Source: Anaerolineales bacterium
GTDB lineage: Bacteria; Chloroflexota; Anaerolineae; Anaerolineales; Villigracilaceae
Length of the DNA stretch: 64,000 nucleotides
Assembly: GCA_014379595.1 (NCBI GenBank)
Contig: JACMLM010000048.1
Coordinates: forward strand, 1 to 64,000
Reading direction: 5' to 3'
Below are positions 15,051 through 23,583 of the stretch, piece by piece; within the stretch, counting starts at the first letter, position 1; every line of letters starts with the position of its first letter. Both the position numbers and the translations under genes were made by a program. The notes under the pieces are model-generated. The model was not told where the DNA came from. It ran no database searches and worked only from the letters and a program-made list of their open reading frames with translations.

Positions 15051-15090
15051 GCTCTCGCGCCGTCCTCGGCGCCGAGGACGGCGCGAGAGC
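15051..15090. repeat. 40-bp perfect GC-rich palindrome
   Basis: GCTCTCGCGCCGTCCTCGGC is followed immediately by its exact reverse complement, with no spacer. GC content is about 80 per cent, far above its surroundings. It lies between the DtxR-family gene and the ICMT-like pair. In RNA it would form a very stable hairpin without a T-tract, likely limiting downstream transcription or protecting the upstream mRNA. The inner CCTCGGCGCCGAGG recalls the palindromes at 6802-6868. Confidence 0.9.
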
Positions 15091-15096
15091 AACTTA

Positions 15097-15768
15097 TTAT
15101 TTTTCAATAAAAACCTGATTGGTGATGACTGTGCCAAGCACAACATTAGATTTTCGGCCTGCAACTTGTAATGTAATATTTCCATCAAACTCGGAGTAAT
15201 TCTTTACTGTCACTTTTACCTCGGGGATAACCCCGATCTCATGCAGGTGGCGGAGCAAAGCCGGGTCGTCGTCTGATACTCGTTTGACGGTGGCAGTTTC
15301 ATCGGTCCGCAATGAAGCGAGCGGACGTGATTTGTCCAGAGGCATGGTCAAATCTGCTGTTGGAATTAATTCGCCATGCGGGTCACGAGTCGGGTGGCCC
15401 AATGCTTCCGCCATACGCGCTTCAAAATCCTCAGAGATCACGTGCTCCAGTTTGTCTGCTTCGAGATGAACTTCATCCCACGAGTAGCCCAGCGTGTTGA
15501 CAAGAAATGATTCAAGCAGGCGATGGTGACGGATCACTTCGAGCGCGGCTTTCTCACCATTTTTTGTGAGCGTTACTCCTTGATGCTTTTTATAAATAAC
15601 AAGCGGCGGTTTTGCATTTGAAAGTTTTTGTAACATGCCAGTTACCGAAGCTGGCGCAATATTAAGGCGCGCAGCTATATCGTTCGTGCTGGCAGAGCCG
15701 CCATTTTCATTGAGTTCATAGATATGTTTTAAATAATCCTGGATCGATTGTGTAATGGTTTCAGTCAT
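15097..15768 (-). CDS. DtxR/MntR family metal-dependent regulator
   Basis: This 223-residue protein has an N-terminal winged helix (QDYLKHIYELNE, STNDIAARLNIAPASVTGMLQKL). A metal-binding dimerisation domain follows (HHRLLESFLVNTLGYSWDEVHLEADKLEHVISEDFEARM, with His and Glu ligands). The C-terminal FeoA/SH3-like domain (about 150-223) has HEIGVIPEVKVTVK. Members repress iron or manganese genes when Fe(II) or Mn(II) is bound. Two DtxR-like sites in this window (13635 and 18775) overlap promoters of this operon and of the cytochrome gene, so autoregulation is expected. A GGTGACC ribosome site overlaps the ZIP gene end. Confidence 0.9.
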   Translation of the reverse strand: MTETITQSIQDYLKHIYELNENGGSASTNDIAARLNIAPASVTGMLQKLSNAKPPLVIYKKHQGVTLTKNGEKAALEVIRHHRLLESFLVNTLGYSWDEVHLEADKLEHVISEDFEARMAEALGHPTRDPHGELIPTADLTMPLDKSRPLASLRTDETATVKRVSDDDPALLRHLHEIGVIPEVKVTVKNYSEFDGNITLQVAGRKSNVVLGTVITNQVFIEK

Positions 15769-15775
15769 TGGTCAC

Positions 15776-16969
15776 CTATTTGATAAGTAAGCCTGTAACC
15801 CAGAGCATCATCATACCGACAAGTACGCCGCTAAAGACAGTGCCAGACATGGATTCTTTGGTTGTATCTCTTTGAATAAGCTTGGCAATTTCATAAACAA
15901 CCTGGAAGATCGCGCCGGCTCCAATGGAGAGGAAGAGAACCGCGAGAGTTGGAGAGGGGGCGTATCCGCCGATCCATGCACCGATGATGGCTGGAGCGCC
16001 TCCGATGAGTCCCATTAATGCGAGGGCTTTCAGAGTTGGGCGGTCTCGTAGAACGGGCGCAATGATTCCCAAACCCTCAGTAATATTTTGAATAATAAAA
16101 CCAACAACGAGGAATGTACCGAGCGAAATTTCACCGATGCTATATGCGGCACCAATGGCAAGCCCTTCGCCTAAGTTATGGATGCCTATGCCAATCGCAA
16201 TCGTGAACGCAAGTGACAGACGCTTCGAAGCTTCGTCCCGGCCTGTTTGTGCCTGTCGTTTGGAGACCGCGTCGAGAATCAGGAAGGTAGAAACCACACC
16301 GATGCCGATCAGACCTATGCCCTGGAATACTCCTGGCACTTCAGCGGCTTGTTCAAAGGCTTCTGCGATCGTATCGAATCCCAAAAATAATAACAAGCCT
16401 GCAGTGACAGCCATTAGGAAAAGCATCCAGCGTTTTCCTAAATTGCGAAGTGCGGGCAGCCAGAAGATGCCCAGAAAGATCGGGATCACACCAACGTAAA
16501 GCCCAATGAGGGTAAAACCCCAAAATGTTTTGCTATCTGGTTGCGGCGTAACGAACGCAACAGGGATCTCCAGGTCAATTGGGACAGAATTGCTGGTGAA
16601 GATTCGAACTGCGTAGGCTTCGCCCCCGGTCCAGGAATATTTTATTGTTATGTATGCCTTACCCAAGCGTGGAAGTGTGGCATCCGGTGTTACTTCAAAC
16701 GGCATGATGGAGTCATTGATAATGACCTGGGCAATAGTGAGTTCTTGAGGCCCGGTATTACGTACCTGCAATTCAAAAACATCACGTTCGAGGCGATATC
16801 GTTCAACCGTCAGCTCTTCGATTGGGACGGGTGACTCAAGGTTCAGCCCGCCGCCTGTGTTAAGGAAGAGGGCGATCACTCCAGCGAGGAGAATGATCGG
16901 GAGCAGAAACAGGGCAAAGGTCCGAAGTGTGAAACCGTTATTTTTTGTGGAGGGAGTCTGTTCAGTCAT
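15776..16969 (-). CDS. ZIP family divalent metal transporter with N-terminal extracytoplasmic domain
   Basis: This 397-residue protein has a first membrane segment (about 15-34), then a domain of about 110 residues with beta-rich character (TVERYRLERDVFELQVRNTGPQELTIAQVIINDS). The ZIP core of about eight helices carries the metal-site helices HNLGEGLAIGAAYS and NITEGLGI. ZIP proteins move Zn, Fe or Mn toward the cytoplasm. The extra N-terminal domain is unusual for short bacterial ZIP proteins and may bind metal or a partner. It follows the multicopper oxidase by 9 bases, with a GAGGAC ribosome site at the junction. Confidence 0.85.
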   Translation of the reverse strand: MTEQTPSTKNNGFTLRTFALFLLPIILLAGVIALFLNTGGGLNLESPVPIEELTVERYRLERDVFELQVRNTGPQELTIAQVIINDSIMPFEVTPDATLPRLGKAYITIKYSWTGGEAYAVRIFTSNSVPIDLEIPVAFVTPQPDSKTFWGFTLIGLYVGVIPIFLGIFWLPALRNLGKRWMLFLMAVTAGLLLFLGFDTIAEAFEQAAEVPGVFQGIGLIGIGVVSTFLILDAVSKRQAQTGRDEASKRLSLAFTIAIGIGIHNLGEGLAIGAAYSIGEISLGTFLVVGFIIQNITEGLGIIAPVLRDRPTLKALALMGLIGGAPAIIGAWIGGYAPSPTLAVLFLSIGAGAIFQVVYEIAKLIQRDTTKESMSGTVFSGVLVGMMMLWVTGLLIK

Positions 16970-16978
16970 TGTGTCCTC

Positions 16979-18013
16979 TTAAGGTAGAACTTCAAACATG
17001 CCATTCCAGCCGAGTTCAGCAAATTCGGTCACATGGGCGTGGAACATATACATGCCTGGATATTTGTAACTAAATTCGAGAATGCCGCGCTGGGCCTGCC
17101 CTTGAACGATCGTGTCGGTAAATTCAGAGGGAATCAGGCTGGTACCTGTTGGATAGTACTGGAAAAAATTTGCGTGCAGGTGAAAGGAATTCACAAAATC
17201 GAATTCGAGAATGTTGACGAGATAGATGCGTACCGTTTCACCGACATGAATTTGGATCGGATGATTCTGATAATAAAAGGGGATTGCGTTGACAGCATAA
17301 AAATCATTACCATCGTCAAAGTCAATGTCAAAGCCGCTCATGACCATCACCATTTCAGTATCTACTGGCGGACGGCCTTCTTTAGGATCAATAATAAAAG
17401 CGCCATATAGTCCCTTTGCGATGTGTCTTGCAAGTGGGAAAACATGGCAGTGATACAAGTGCAGACCAAATGGCTCCGCATCAAATTCGTATATAAATTC
17501 TTCACCTGGATGAACCATACCGCCCGGCCCTGTGCCGGGAACGCCATCCATCTCTCCGGAATGAAACCCATGAAAATGCATGGAATGTGGGTGGCTGCTT
17601 CCATTCACAAAGCGGATGCGAATGCGATCTCCCTCTGTAGCTCTGATGGTTGGGCCGGGGATGCGCCCGTTGTAGGTCCACGCGGCAAATTCGATGCCCG
17701 GCACGACTTCAATATTTTTATTGATAGCAACGATCTCATACTCGCGCAGGGTTTGTCCGTTTGGAAGCGTTGAGACTGTGCCATAATCAAAATCAGTCAG
17801 GATCTCTCCTGGATTAAATCCATTCTTTTCGTGGTCCACATCGCCTGTGCCGGGCAGGTCTCCATGATCCATCGGCGTTTGTATCGCGAGGCTGCTGTGA
17901 TGATCATGTTTTGCAGATGTGGTCTTGTTGTTTAATGCCGCAATGCCTGTTGCAGTCAATACTCCAAGCCCGCCTAGTTTGAAAAAATCTCTTCTTGATA
18001 GTTTAGATGACAT
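16979..18013 (-). CDS. two-domain multicopper oxidase, Tat-exported
   Basis: This 344-residue protein has a twin-arginine signal, SRRDFFKLGG (5-14). Cupredoxin domain 1 has HPHSMHFHGF and LYHCHVFPLARH, which supplies a type 1 copper Cys and type 2/3 ligands. Domain 2 has NSFHLHANFFQ and MFHAHVTEFAELGWNG; its HAH replaces HCH, so only domain 1 keeps a type 1 site. This resembles small two-domain laccase or nitrite-reductase-like enzymes. It probably oxidises metal ions or phenols outside the membrane. Co-transcription with a ZIP transporter and DtxR suggests a role in metal oxidation coupled to uptake. A GGAG site precedes the ATG. Confidence 0.85.
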   Translation of the reverse strand: MSSKLSRRDFFKLGGLGVLTATGIAALNNKTTSAKHDHHSSLAIQTPMDHGDLPGTGDVDHEKNGFNPGEILTDFDYGTVSTLPNGQTLREYEIVAINKNIEVVPGIEFAAWTYNGRIPGPTIRATEGDRIRIRFVNGSSHPHSMHFHGFHSGEMDGVPGTGPGGMVHPGEEFIYEFDAEPFGLHLYHCHVFPLARHIAKGLYGAFIIDPKEGRPPVDTEMVMVMSGFDIDFDDGNDFYAVNAIPFYYQNHPIQIHVGETVRIYLVNILEFDFVNSFHLHANFFQYYPTGTSLIPSEFTDTIVQGQAQRGILEFSYKYPGMYMFHAHVTEFAELGWNGMFEVLP

Positions 18014-18041
18014 AAATTCTCCTTTTGAATAAAAAATTAAA

Positions 18042-18731
18042 TTAAGATACTTTCCAAAGTGTTAAAGTTGTGCAAAGAAAAAAAACAAAGTAGGCTATGT
18101 TGAAACCTGCGCCTTCTAAGGATTCGGTTATAAATTTGGGAAGTACGCGTTTGACAACAAGCCATGCAATTGTGAGCGTGACAGGGTTGACTGCAGCCAT
18201 CCATTGAGGGAAGTTAGTTTCGTTTGTGGCGACTAAGAATGAGAATAAGATGGAAGCAATTAGAATAATTATAAGGACGGGTGCGTAGCTCATGATCAAT
18301 ACTTTTTTATGACGTGTGATCATATCTGCAATAATGGTCTGAGAGAATTCATCCACTTTGTTCAATGCCTGCACATATTCACCCATATAATAAAACGTTC
18401 CATGAACGAATGCGCCAACGACTGATGCAATTGCAAATAAAATTACGGTTGTAAGTGCAAGAGATTCGTTGGCTCCCGTTAGTCCTTGATACACCTGCCA
18501 AAACCCAGCCAGTACAAGAGGCGTGGCAAAGACGCCGAGTAACGCGCCCCAGATCATGCGGTTGGGGGAGAGCACTACCATCTTTTCTGCATCTGAAAGT
18601 AATTTGGCGTACATCTTGAGTTTGGGATAATCGTCCATGTTGACTTTGCTGGCAAGTAAAAGTACATCACCAATTGCATATAAAATTGCACCGATTATGG
18701 CAAGAATGCCTATGATTTGAATGAATGTCAT
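18042..18731 (-). CDS. polytopic membrane protein of unknown function
   Basis: This 229-residue protein has about six hydrophobic helices (3-25, 60-80, 92-115, 142-165, 178-195, 208-225). It is the first gene of the operon leading to the multicopper oxidase, ZIP transporter and DtxR regulator. The promoter and DtxR-like site directly upstream imply metal regulation. It could be a membrane partner of the oxidase. The family is not recognised with certainty (possibly a DUF6796-type protein). Confidence 0.65.
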   Translation of the reverse strand: MTFIQIIGILAIIGAILYAIGDVLLLASKVNMDDYPKLKMYAKLLSDAEKMVVLSPNRMIWGALLGVFATPLVLAGFWQVYQGLTGANESLALTTVILFAIASVVGAFVHGTFYYMGEYVQALNKVDEFSQTIIADMITRHKKVLIMSYAPVLIIILIASILFSFLVATNETNFPQWMAAVNPVTLTIAWLVVKRVLPKFITESLEGAGFNIAYFVFFLCTTLTLWKVS

Positions 18732-18772
18732 TTTTCACCTAAAAATATAAATTTAGCTATATAACTTAAAGT

Positions 18773-18801
18773 ATTTTAGTCTTGCCTAAATTTTTTGTCA
18801 A
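18773..18801 (-). promoter_or_regulatory. promoter of the oxidase / ZIP operon with overlapping DtxR-like site
   Basis: On the minus strand, TTGACA (18801-18796) and TAAAAT (18778-18773) are spaced by 17 bases. The intervening 16-mer TTTAGTCTTGCCTAAA (18775-18790, plus strand) keeps both TTTAG/CCTAAA half-sites of the 13635 palindrome and covers the spacer and the -10. This is the placement expected for DtxR-family repression. Confidence 0.7.
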
Positions 18802-18826
18802 GGGCAATTTGTCGTAAAATAGCAGT

Positions 18827-19864
18827 ATGAGCCTATATTCTGAAATCAACGAACAACCCGAACGTATCAAATCCCTGCTTTCATCTCAGAGGAAAGTTGT
18901 GGAGAAGATCGCAGCCGAAATCCATAAGCGTGATGTCCAATATGTGTTCCTTGCCGCGCGAGGCACATCGGATAATGCGGGGCGTTATGCAAATTATCTA
19001 CTCGGCGCACAGAACGGACTTCCGCTGGCGTTGGCTACGCCGTCTTTATTCACGTATTACAAACAACCGCCAAAATTAAAAAATGCCCTAGTGGTTGGAA
19101 TTTCGCAATCGGGTCAATCACCTGATATCGTCAGCGTGTTGGAGGAGGGGAAGAAGCAGGGTTGTGCAACGCTTGCCATTACGAACGAGCCAAAATCCCC
19201 CCTTACTCAAAATGCAGATTTTGTTTTAGATATTCAAGCAGGTGCAGAGAAAGCAGTCGCTGCTACGAAGACCTACACCACTGAATTGATGTCGATTGCA
19301 ATGCTTTCAGCTGCATTGAGCGGAAATAAAAAACATTGGCAGGAATTAAGTAAAGTGCCAGGCTGGATGAAAGATGTTTTAAAACAAGATAAAGTCATTG
19401 CGCAGGCAGCAGAGAGATATCGATACATGGATCAAACGATTGTCCTTGGCCGTGGATTTAATTACGCAACTGCCTTCGAATGGGCTTTGAAATTAAAGGA
19501 ATTAACTTATATCAATGCTGAGCCGTATTCTTCTGCCGACTTTGCTCACGGTCCCATTGCGATGATCGAACCAGGATTCCCTGTTTTAGCAGTTGCGCCG
19601 AAAGGCAAAGTATTTGACTCTATGCTGGAAATGTTAAAACGCTTGCGTACGGATATCTCTGCTGAATTGGTTGTGATCTCGAACGATAAAAGGGCTTTAT
19701 CTCTTGCTCAGGTGCCGTTGACGATTCCAGCGGATACACCTGAATGGCTCTCGCCGTTGGTAAGTATTCTCCCGGCGCAGTTATTTGCGTATTATCTGAC
19801 TCTTGCAAAAGGATATAACTCTGAACAGCCCCGCACGATCCGCAAGGTGACCGAAACGAAATAA
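18827..19864 (+). CDS. SIS-domain protein, glucosamine-6-phosphate deaminase (NagB-II)-like
   Basis: This 345-residue protein holds two SIS domains, like the isomerase half of GlmS without the glutaminase half. Visible motifs are AARGTSDNAGRYANYLL, GISQSGQSPD (phosphosugar-binding loop), KTYTTEL and AEPYSSADFAHGPIAMI. Stand-alone proteins of this type deaminate or isomerise amino-sugar phosphates. The substrate is inferred. There is no Shine-Dalgarno: a TAAAAT (-10-like) element ends six bases before the ATG, suggesting a leaderless mRNA. It is divergent from the metal operon and ends in a strong terminator. Confidence 0.85.
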   Translation: MSLYSEINEQPERIKSLLSSQRKVVEKIAAEIHKRDVQYVFLAARGTSDNAGRYANYLLGAQNGLPLALATPSLFTYYKQPPKLKNALVVGISQSGQSPDIVSVLEEGKKQGCATLAITNEPKSPLTQNADFVLDIQAGAEKAVAATKTYTTELMSIAMLSAALSGNKKHWQELSKVPGWMKDVLKQDKVIAQAAERYRYMDQTIVLGRGFNYATAFEWALKLKELTYINAEPYSSADFAHGPIAMIEPGFPVLAVAPKGKVFDSMLEMLKRLRTDISAELVVISNDKRALSLAQVPLTIPADTPEWLSPLVSILPAQLFAYYLTLAKGYNSEQPRTIRKVTETK

Positions 19865-19901
19865 TAAAAATGAGCAGTGAAAACTGCTCATTTTTATTAT
19901 T
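19860..19901. terminator. bidirectional-type hairpin terminator
   Basis: A 19-bp perfect stem (19860-19878 with 19883-19901), a GAAA loop, A-rich on the left and T-rich on the right. It overlaps the stop codon of the SIS gene. Confidence 0.9.
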
Positions 19902-19969
19902 TAACCGTCAAGTATTGTATGAATGATGGTTTTATATGATAATGACAAAAATAGTTTGAGAGGTGACTG

Positions 19970-20941
19970 ATGCGCGTATGTGTTCTTTCGGACGAAGATA
20001 TTCAAAAATTTGATCCATCTCCATACCTAAAAGGGTTTGACTGGCACATGGTCACAATGAAAGCACCTGTGATGGAGATTTTACGTTCACTTGCTGAGAA
20101 AAAAGAGTTCGATGTTTATCTAAATGTTTGTGAAGGTTATGAGTTTGAAGATGACGAAGACGATGAAATTGGTTATCACAGCGTCGAAGTTGTTCAAGCA
20201 TTAGAGGCTCTTAATCTGCCTTTCACAGGTGCGGATACAAATTGTTTTGACCCCACTCGCGAAGAGATGCAAGCAGTTGCAGATGCAAATGGGATTGGCT
20301 TTGCAAGGGGATATCAAGTAAAAAACGTACAGGAAGCCGAAGAACTTGTAAAGAACCTGCGTTATCCTATTATGATTAAACATCCCAAGAGTTATGGCAG
20401 TACCGGCATGACGAAGGACTCGCGGGCGGATACGCTTGAACAAGTCCTGACACAGGTGAATCGTATTTGCTCCGAATTTGGAGCGGCCCGCATGGAGGAA
20501 TTTATTGTCGGTAAGGAATTTAATGTGCTGGTTGTGGATAATGTCGATGATCTAAGTCAGCCGATTGCATATCCGCCAGCCGAATTGGTATTTCCTCCCA
20601 ATGAAGAATTTTGGCATGTAGATGTTAAATGGAATTATGACATAGTCTTTGATTTCAAACAGGTAACTGACCCTGAGTTAATTTCCCGCCTGCATGATAT
20701 TGCGAAAAGAATGTATTTGGCAATGGGCATGTCTGGATACGGCCGTTGTGACATTCGTATGAATGAAAAAGGCGAATTGTATATTTTAGAGATTAATCCG
20801 AACGGCGGCATTATGTTTAAGCCTGAAGAATATGGCCCCGCAGATTATATGATCTTGTATGATAAAGATGGATATAAAGGTTTTTTTGACCGAATATTCA
20901 GTTCTGCTTTGTTAAGACAAAAGATGAGAGCACAGAGTTAA
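19970..20941 (+). CDS. ATP-grasp ligase, D-alanine-D-alanine ligase-like (copy 1)
   Basis: This 323-residue protein has the ATP-grasp fold of D-Ala-D-Ala ligases. A pre-ATP-grasp domain (1-95) has LPFTGADTNCFDPTREEMQ. The nucleotide-binding part has YPIMIKHPKSYGSTGM and RMEEFIVGKEFNVLVVDN. The Mg-binding end is GRCDIRMNEKGELYILEINPNGGIM. The acidic loop EDDEDDE (near 59-66) replaces the usual early domain sequence. Its paralogue at 23584 shares the layout. True peptidoglycan ligases have other conserved residues, so this is probably a dedicated peptide or amino-acid ligase of unknown substrate. A GAGGTGAC site precedes the ATG. Confidence 0.85.
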   Translation: MRVCVLSDEDIQKFDPSPYLKGFDWHMVTMKAPVMEILRSLAEKKEFDVYLNVCEGYEFEDDEDDEIGYHSVEVVQALEALNLPFTGADTNCFDPTREEMQAVADANGIGFARGYQVKNVQEAEELVKNLRYPIMIKHPKSYGSTGMTKDSRADTLEQVLTQVNRICSEFGAARMEEFIVGKEFNVLVVDNVDDLSQPIAYPPAELVFPPNEEFWHVDVKWNYDIVFDFKQVTDPELISRLHDIAKRMYLAMGMSGYGRCDIRMNEKGELYILEINPNGGIMFKPEEYGPADYMILYDKDGYKGFFDRIFSSALLRQKMRAQS

Positions 20942-20980
20942 ATAAAAAGAAGGATGGCTGCAGCCATCCTTCTTTTTATT
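20941..20980. terminator. 40-bp perfect palindrome, shared terminator
   Basis: AATAAAAAGAAGGATGGCTG is followed directly by its exact reverse complement, giving a hairpin with A-rich and T-rich arms. It lies between convergent genes ending at 20941 and 20994 and should terminate both. Confidence 0.9.
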
Positions 20981-20993
20981 TAGTCAGAATAAT

Positions 20994-21731
20994 TTATGGG
21001 GCGCTAACTACAAGATTATCGTAATGTACTTCTGCAAGGGGTTCGCCTGTTTCAAATGAAACGGCTGCAAAGGCTATTGCACCAGATGTGGGTCCGTCTG
21101 CAGTTGCGCTGGCAGTGGCGAGTACTTCTCCGTTAACTTCCAATATCAATTCACTTCCGTTGCAAGTAGCGCGGATCGTATTTTCCAAGTTGCCTTGATT
21201 GATCGTATCTGAATATGTCCAATCTACTAATGGATCCATGGAGCTTGAAACAATGCTGCGAATGGAATAGAAACCGTCAGCACTGATCGCAAGCAGATAA
21301 CCATCGATCGAGTTATCTTCACGAGCGTGCATGCGACAAATTACACCTGAGCCAGCATTATTGTTGGCAGGGGCAATCGTCGTGGTTGTATCAAACTCGA
21401 TCACGGTGTCATTAAATTCGGAAGTGGATGCTCCCCAATTCCATAGTTCGCCTGTAGAGCGCACTACATACACTCCATCCTTTGTCTCCGCAGACCCAGA
21501 GTCATCTGAGAAAGTTTCGAGTTCGGCGCTTGGGACGCTAAAATCATCACGAAGCAGAGCGCTGCTGGTTTCTATAGTGGGAATGATTGGAATATCGGGT
21601 TCCGTTGGTATTACCGGTATGCTTGTGGTGGGCTCTTCAGCAATCGGGGTCAGGCTTGTAGCTGGGCAGGCGCATGCGAGCAAAATGATCGTTGCAATCA
21701 TACCTACTGTTAGGCGGTTTCTTTTGTTCAT
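20994..21731 (-). CDS. putative lipoprotein with a jelly-roll-like domain
   Basis: This 245-residue protein has a signal sequence with lipobox ILLAC (Cys near 20). A Thr/Pro-rich stalk follows (about 25-60), then a domain of about 180 residues: FSVPSAELETFSD, GVYVVRSTGELWNWGA, GVICRMHAREDNSIDGYLLAI, LAEVHYDNLVV. The layout resembles exported laminin-G/DUF1080-like carbohydrate-binding domains. It would be anchored on the outer face of the membrane. No operon partner is seen. The exact family is unsure. Confidence 0.65.
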   Translation of the reverse strand: MNKRNRLTVGMIATIILLACACPATSLTPIAEEPTTSIPVIPTEPDIPIIPTIETSSALLRDDFSVPSAELETFSDDSGSAETKDGVYVVRSTGELWNWGASTSEFNDTVIEFDTTTTIAPANNNAGSGVICRMHAREDNSIDGYLLAISADGFYSIRSIVSSSMDPLVDWTYSDTINQGNLENTIRATCNGSELILEVNGEVLATASATADGPTSGAIAFAAVSFETGEPLAEVHYDNLVVSAP

Positions 21732-21789
21732 GATGATCTCCTCATTATTTTTTCACATTATAGCAGGAGATATTGAACATCTGTTTGCA

Positions 21790-22212
21790 TTATCCCTTAC
21801 GTTGGTACTGTATTTGCCATAACACGCGCCACGTCTCGCCTTCATCGTCTGAGCGTTCCCAATTCCATTGGAAGCTATTCTCTTGGATGTCGTACCAGAT
21901 CATACGTTGTTTGACAGGTTTGCCTTCCACGATTCCATTTCGGCCAAGGATCATTTTCCCATCAGCAAACTCACCTGTGAAATCAAGATAGCTGCCCAAA
22001 CTATCCACCCAGGTTTGATGCCAGCGCGAATCTTCCTTACTGAAAACTGATACGCTCATCCCTTTATATTCATCACTTTCAAAATTCTCCTGGATGACCG
22101 CGCCGTCCATGGTGTGTTCGATACGATTGGTGCCCTGATTGTTTTCACCCCAAGCCAGTTCCCATTCACCAATCCAAAAATCAAATTCGTGATTGATATT
22201 TTCTTCGGCCAT
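21790..22212 (-). CDS. DUF1579-like small protein
   Basis: This is about 140 residues, starting MAEENINHEFDFWIGEWEL. The start at 22212 is chosen because GGAGGAG lies six bases before it; a longer reading from 22230 lacks a ribosome site. The N-terminal FDFWIGEW, the later VFSKEDSRWHQTWVDSLGSYLDFTGEF and the terminal WERSDDEGETWRVLW match a beta-barrel family of predicted lipocalin-like proteins (DUF1579 and relatives). Function is unknown. Confidence 0.7.
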   Translation of the reverse strand: MAEENINHEFDFWIGEWELAWGENNQGTNRIEHTMDGAVIQENFESDEYKGMSVSVFSKEDSRWHQTWVDSLGSYLDFTGEFADGKMILGRNGIVEGKPVKQRMIWYDIQENSFQWNWERSDDEGETWRVLWQIQYQRKG

Positions 22213-22314
22213 TTTACTCCTCCAGAACAAATTTATTCTCTACTATCTTAGAGTTTATGGCTTTACCAATATAAAGCAACCTTCTTGAGAATTGTTTCGC
22301 CGATCAATTTCACA

Positions 22315-22710
22315 TTATTCAAGCGATGTAAGAAACTCCAGCACAGCTTTGGCATCTTCACCGCCTGCTTCAGCATGCGTGATCAATGGAATTCCATGTG
22401 GGCCGGGGATATCAATTGCATCTGGATATGCTGATAATGCCGCTTTGACAATTTCCAGTTTGCCCAACATCGCTGCAACAAAAATATCGATTCGTGCACC
22501 ATGTTCCAATAAATAATTGGCGATATCTTTATTCCCCATATGACCTGCCGCGCCGAGAGCTGTTTCAAAATCGCCGCCGCCCCAATCCCAAGTGGCGTTG
22601 ACCAGCGCGGGTTCCTGTGCGAGTAATTCTTTTACACGTGCCAAATTTCCATGTGCATTGCCGACAAATTCTTCTACTAAGCCCGCATCCAAAGCTGTTT
22701 TCTTGTCCAT
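22315..22710 (-). CDS. ankyrin-repeat protein
   Basis: This is about 131 residues, starting MDKKTALDAGLVEEFVG. The start at 22710 has AAAGGAGA upstream. Ankyrin-type repeats are visible: ALGAAGHMGNKDIANYLLEHGARIDI, AMLGKLEIVKAALSAYPDAIDIPGPHGIPLITHAEAGG. These form stacked helix-loop units used for protein binding. It is a small cytosolic protein with no signal peptide; the partner is unknown. Confidence 0.8.
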   Translation of the reverse strand: MDKKTALDAGLVEEFVGNAHGNLARVKELLAQEPALVNATWDWGGGDFETALGAAGHMGNKDIANYLLEHGARIDIFVAAMLGKLEIVKAALSAYPDAIDIPGPHGIPLITHAEAGGEDAKAVLEFLTSLE

Positions 22711-22788
22711 GGTTAATCTCCTTTGTAAAAGTTTATAGTGAATATTCCAACTTGACAAGCTATTACAGAACCATTAATCTTGTCCAAA

Positions 22789-23571
22789 ATGAAAAAGATC
22801 AATTTTGGCAATCAAAGTTTGACTGAGATTCCTGAAAGTGTATGGCTCGAGCTTGATGCGGATGAACTTTATCTGCATGAAAATCATCTTTCATCTTTAC
22901 CGGAGATGATCGGAAAATTGCAGCATTTGCGTGTTTTGGATTTGGGCCACGGCGAATTTATTCATATACATGGCGCGCTTGGTGAATTACAAAAACTTGA
23001 ATTTCTTTATCTGGCTGATAACCAGATTTCTGAATTACCCTCTTCGCTTAAAAAATTGAAACAATTGATTTATTTAAATCTGAGTGACAACCCTTTAGGC
23101 ATTCTCCCTGACTGGATTGGAGAATTGGAAAACTTGATCGAGTTTAGATCATATAATGCTGGCTTAAAAACATTGCCTGAGACAATTGGTAATTTGAAAA
23201 ACCTAAAAGAATTGCATCTAAAAAATAACTCGTTGACATTCCTGCCCGATTCAATTGGAGGATTAAAGAGTTTAAAGAAACTCTCTCTTATGGATAATCC
23301 GCTGGGATATTTGCCTGAATTTATTGGTCAATTGGGTGAGCTGAAAGAATTGGATTTACGAAATAACCATTTGACATCGCTTCCTGATTCGATAGGAAGT
23401 TTGCATAAATTGGAATTGCTTGACTTGCGCGCCAATCAATTAACCATGCTTCCTGATTCTCTGGGTAGTTTGTCAAATCTTGAAAAACTAGATCTGCGTT
23501 GGAATCCATTCTCAGTATTTCCATCATTTTTGGATGAGCTAGTTGCACAGGGCTGTGTAGTTTTCAAATAA
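22789..23571 (+). CDS. leucine-rich-repeat protein
   Basis: This is about 260 residues made almost wholly of LRRs with a period of about 23 residues: LPxxIGxLxxLxxLxLxxNxL (for example LPDSIGSLHKLELLDLRANQLTM). About nine to ten repeats are seen. The 'small LRR' pattern is the plant/bacterial type that forms a curved binding surface. No signal peptide or membrane segment is present, so it is cytosolic. A TTG start at 22780 is also possible. It ends 12 bases before the second ATP-grasp gene, so the two form one unit. The LRR might position a substrate for that ligase, which is speculation. Confidence 0.85.
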   Translation: MKKINFGNQSLTEIPESVWLELDADELYLHENHLSSLPEMIGKLQHLRVLDLGHGEFIHIHGALGELQKLEFLYLADNQISELPSSLKKLKQLIYLNLSDNPLGILPDWIGELENLIEFRSYNAGLKTLPETIGNLKNLKELHLKNNSLTFLPDSIGGLKSLKKLSLMDNPLGYLPEFIGQLGELKELDLRNNHLTSLPDSIGSLHKLELLDLRANQLTMLPDSLGSLSNLEKLDLRWNPFSVFPSFLDELVAQGCVVFK

Positions 23572-23583
23572 TTTTGAGGTGTT

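Noticed and set aside
20941-20980. Perfect palindrome as a mobile element end or operator
   Set aside because: The position between convergent genes with A/T-rich arms fits a bidirectional terminator.
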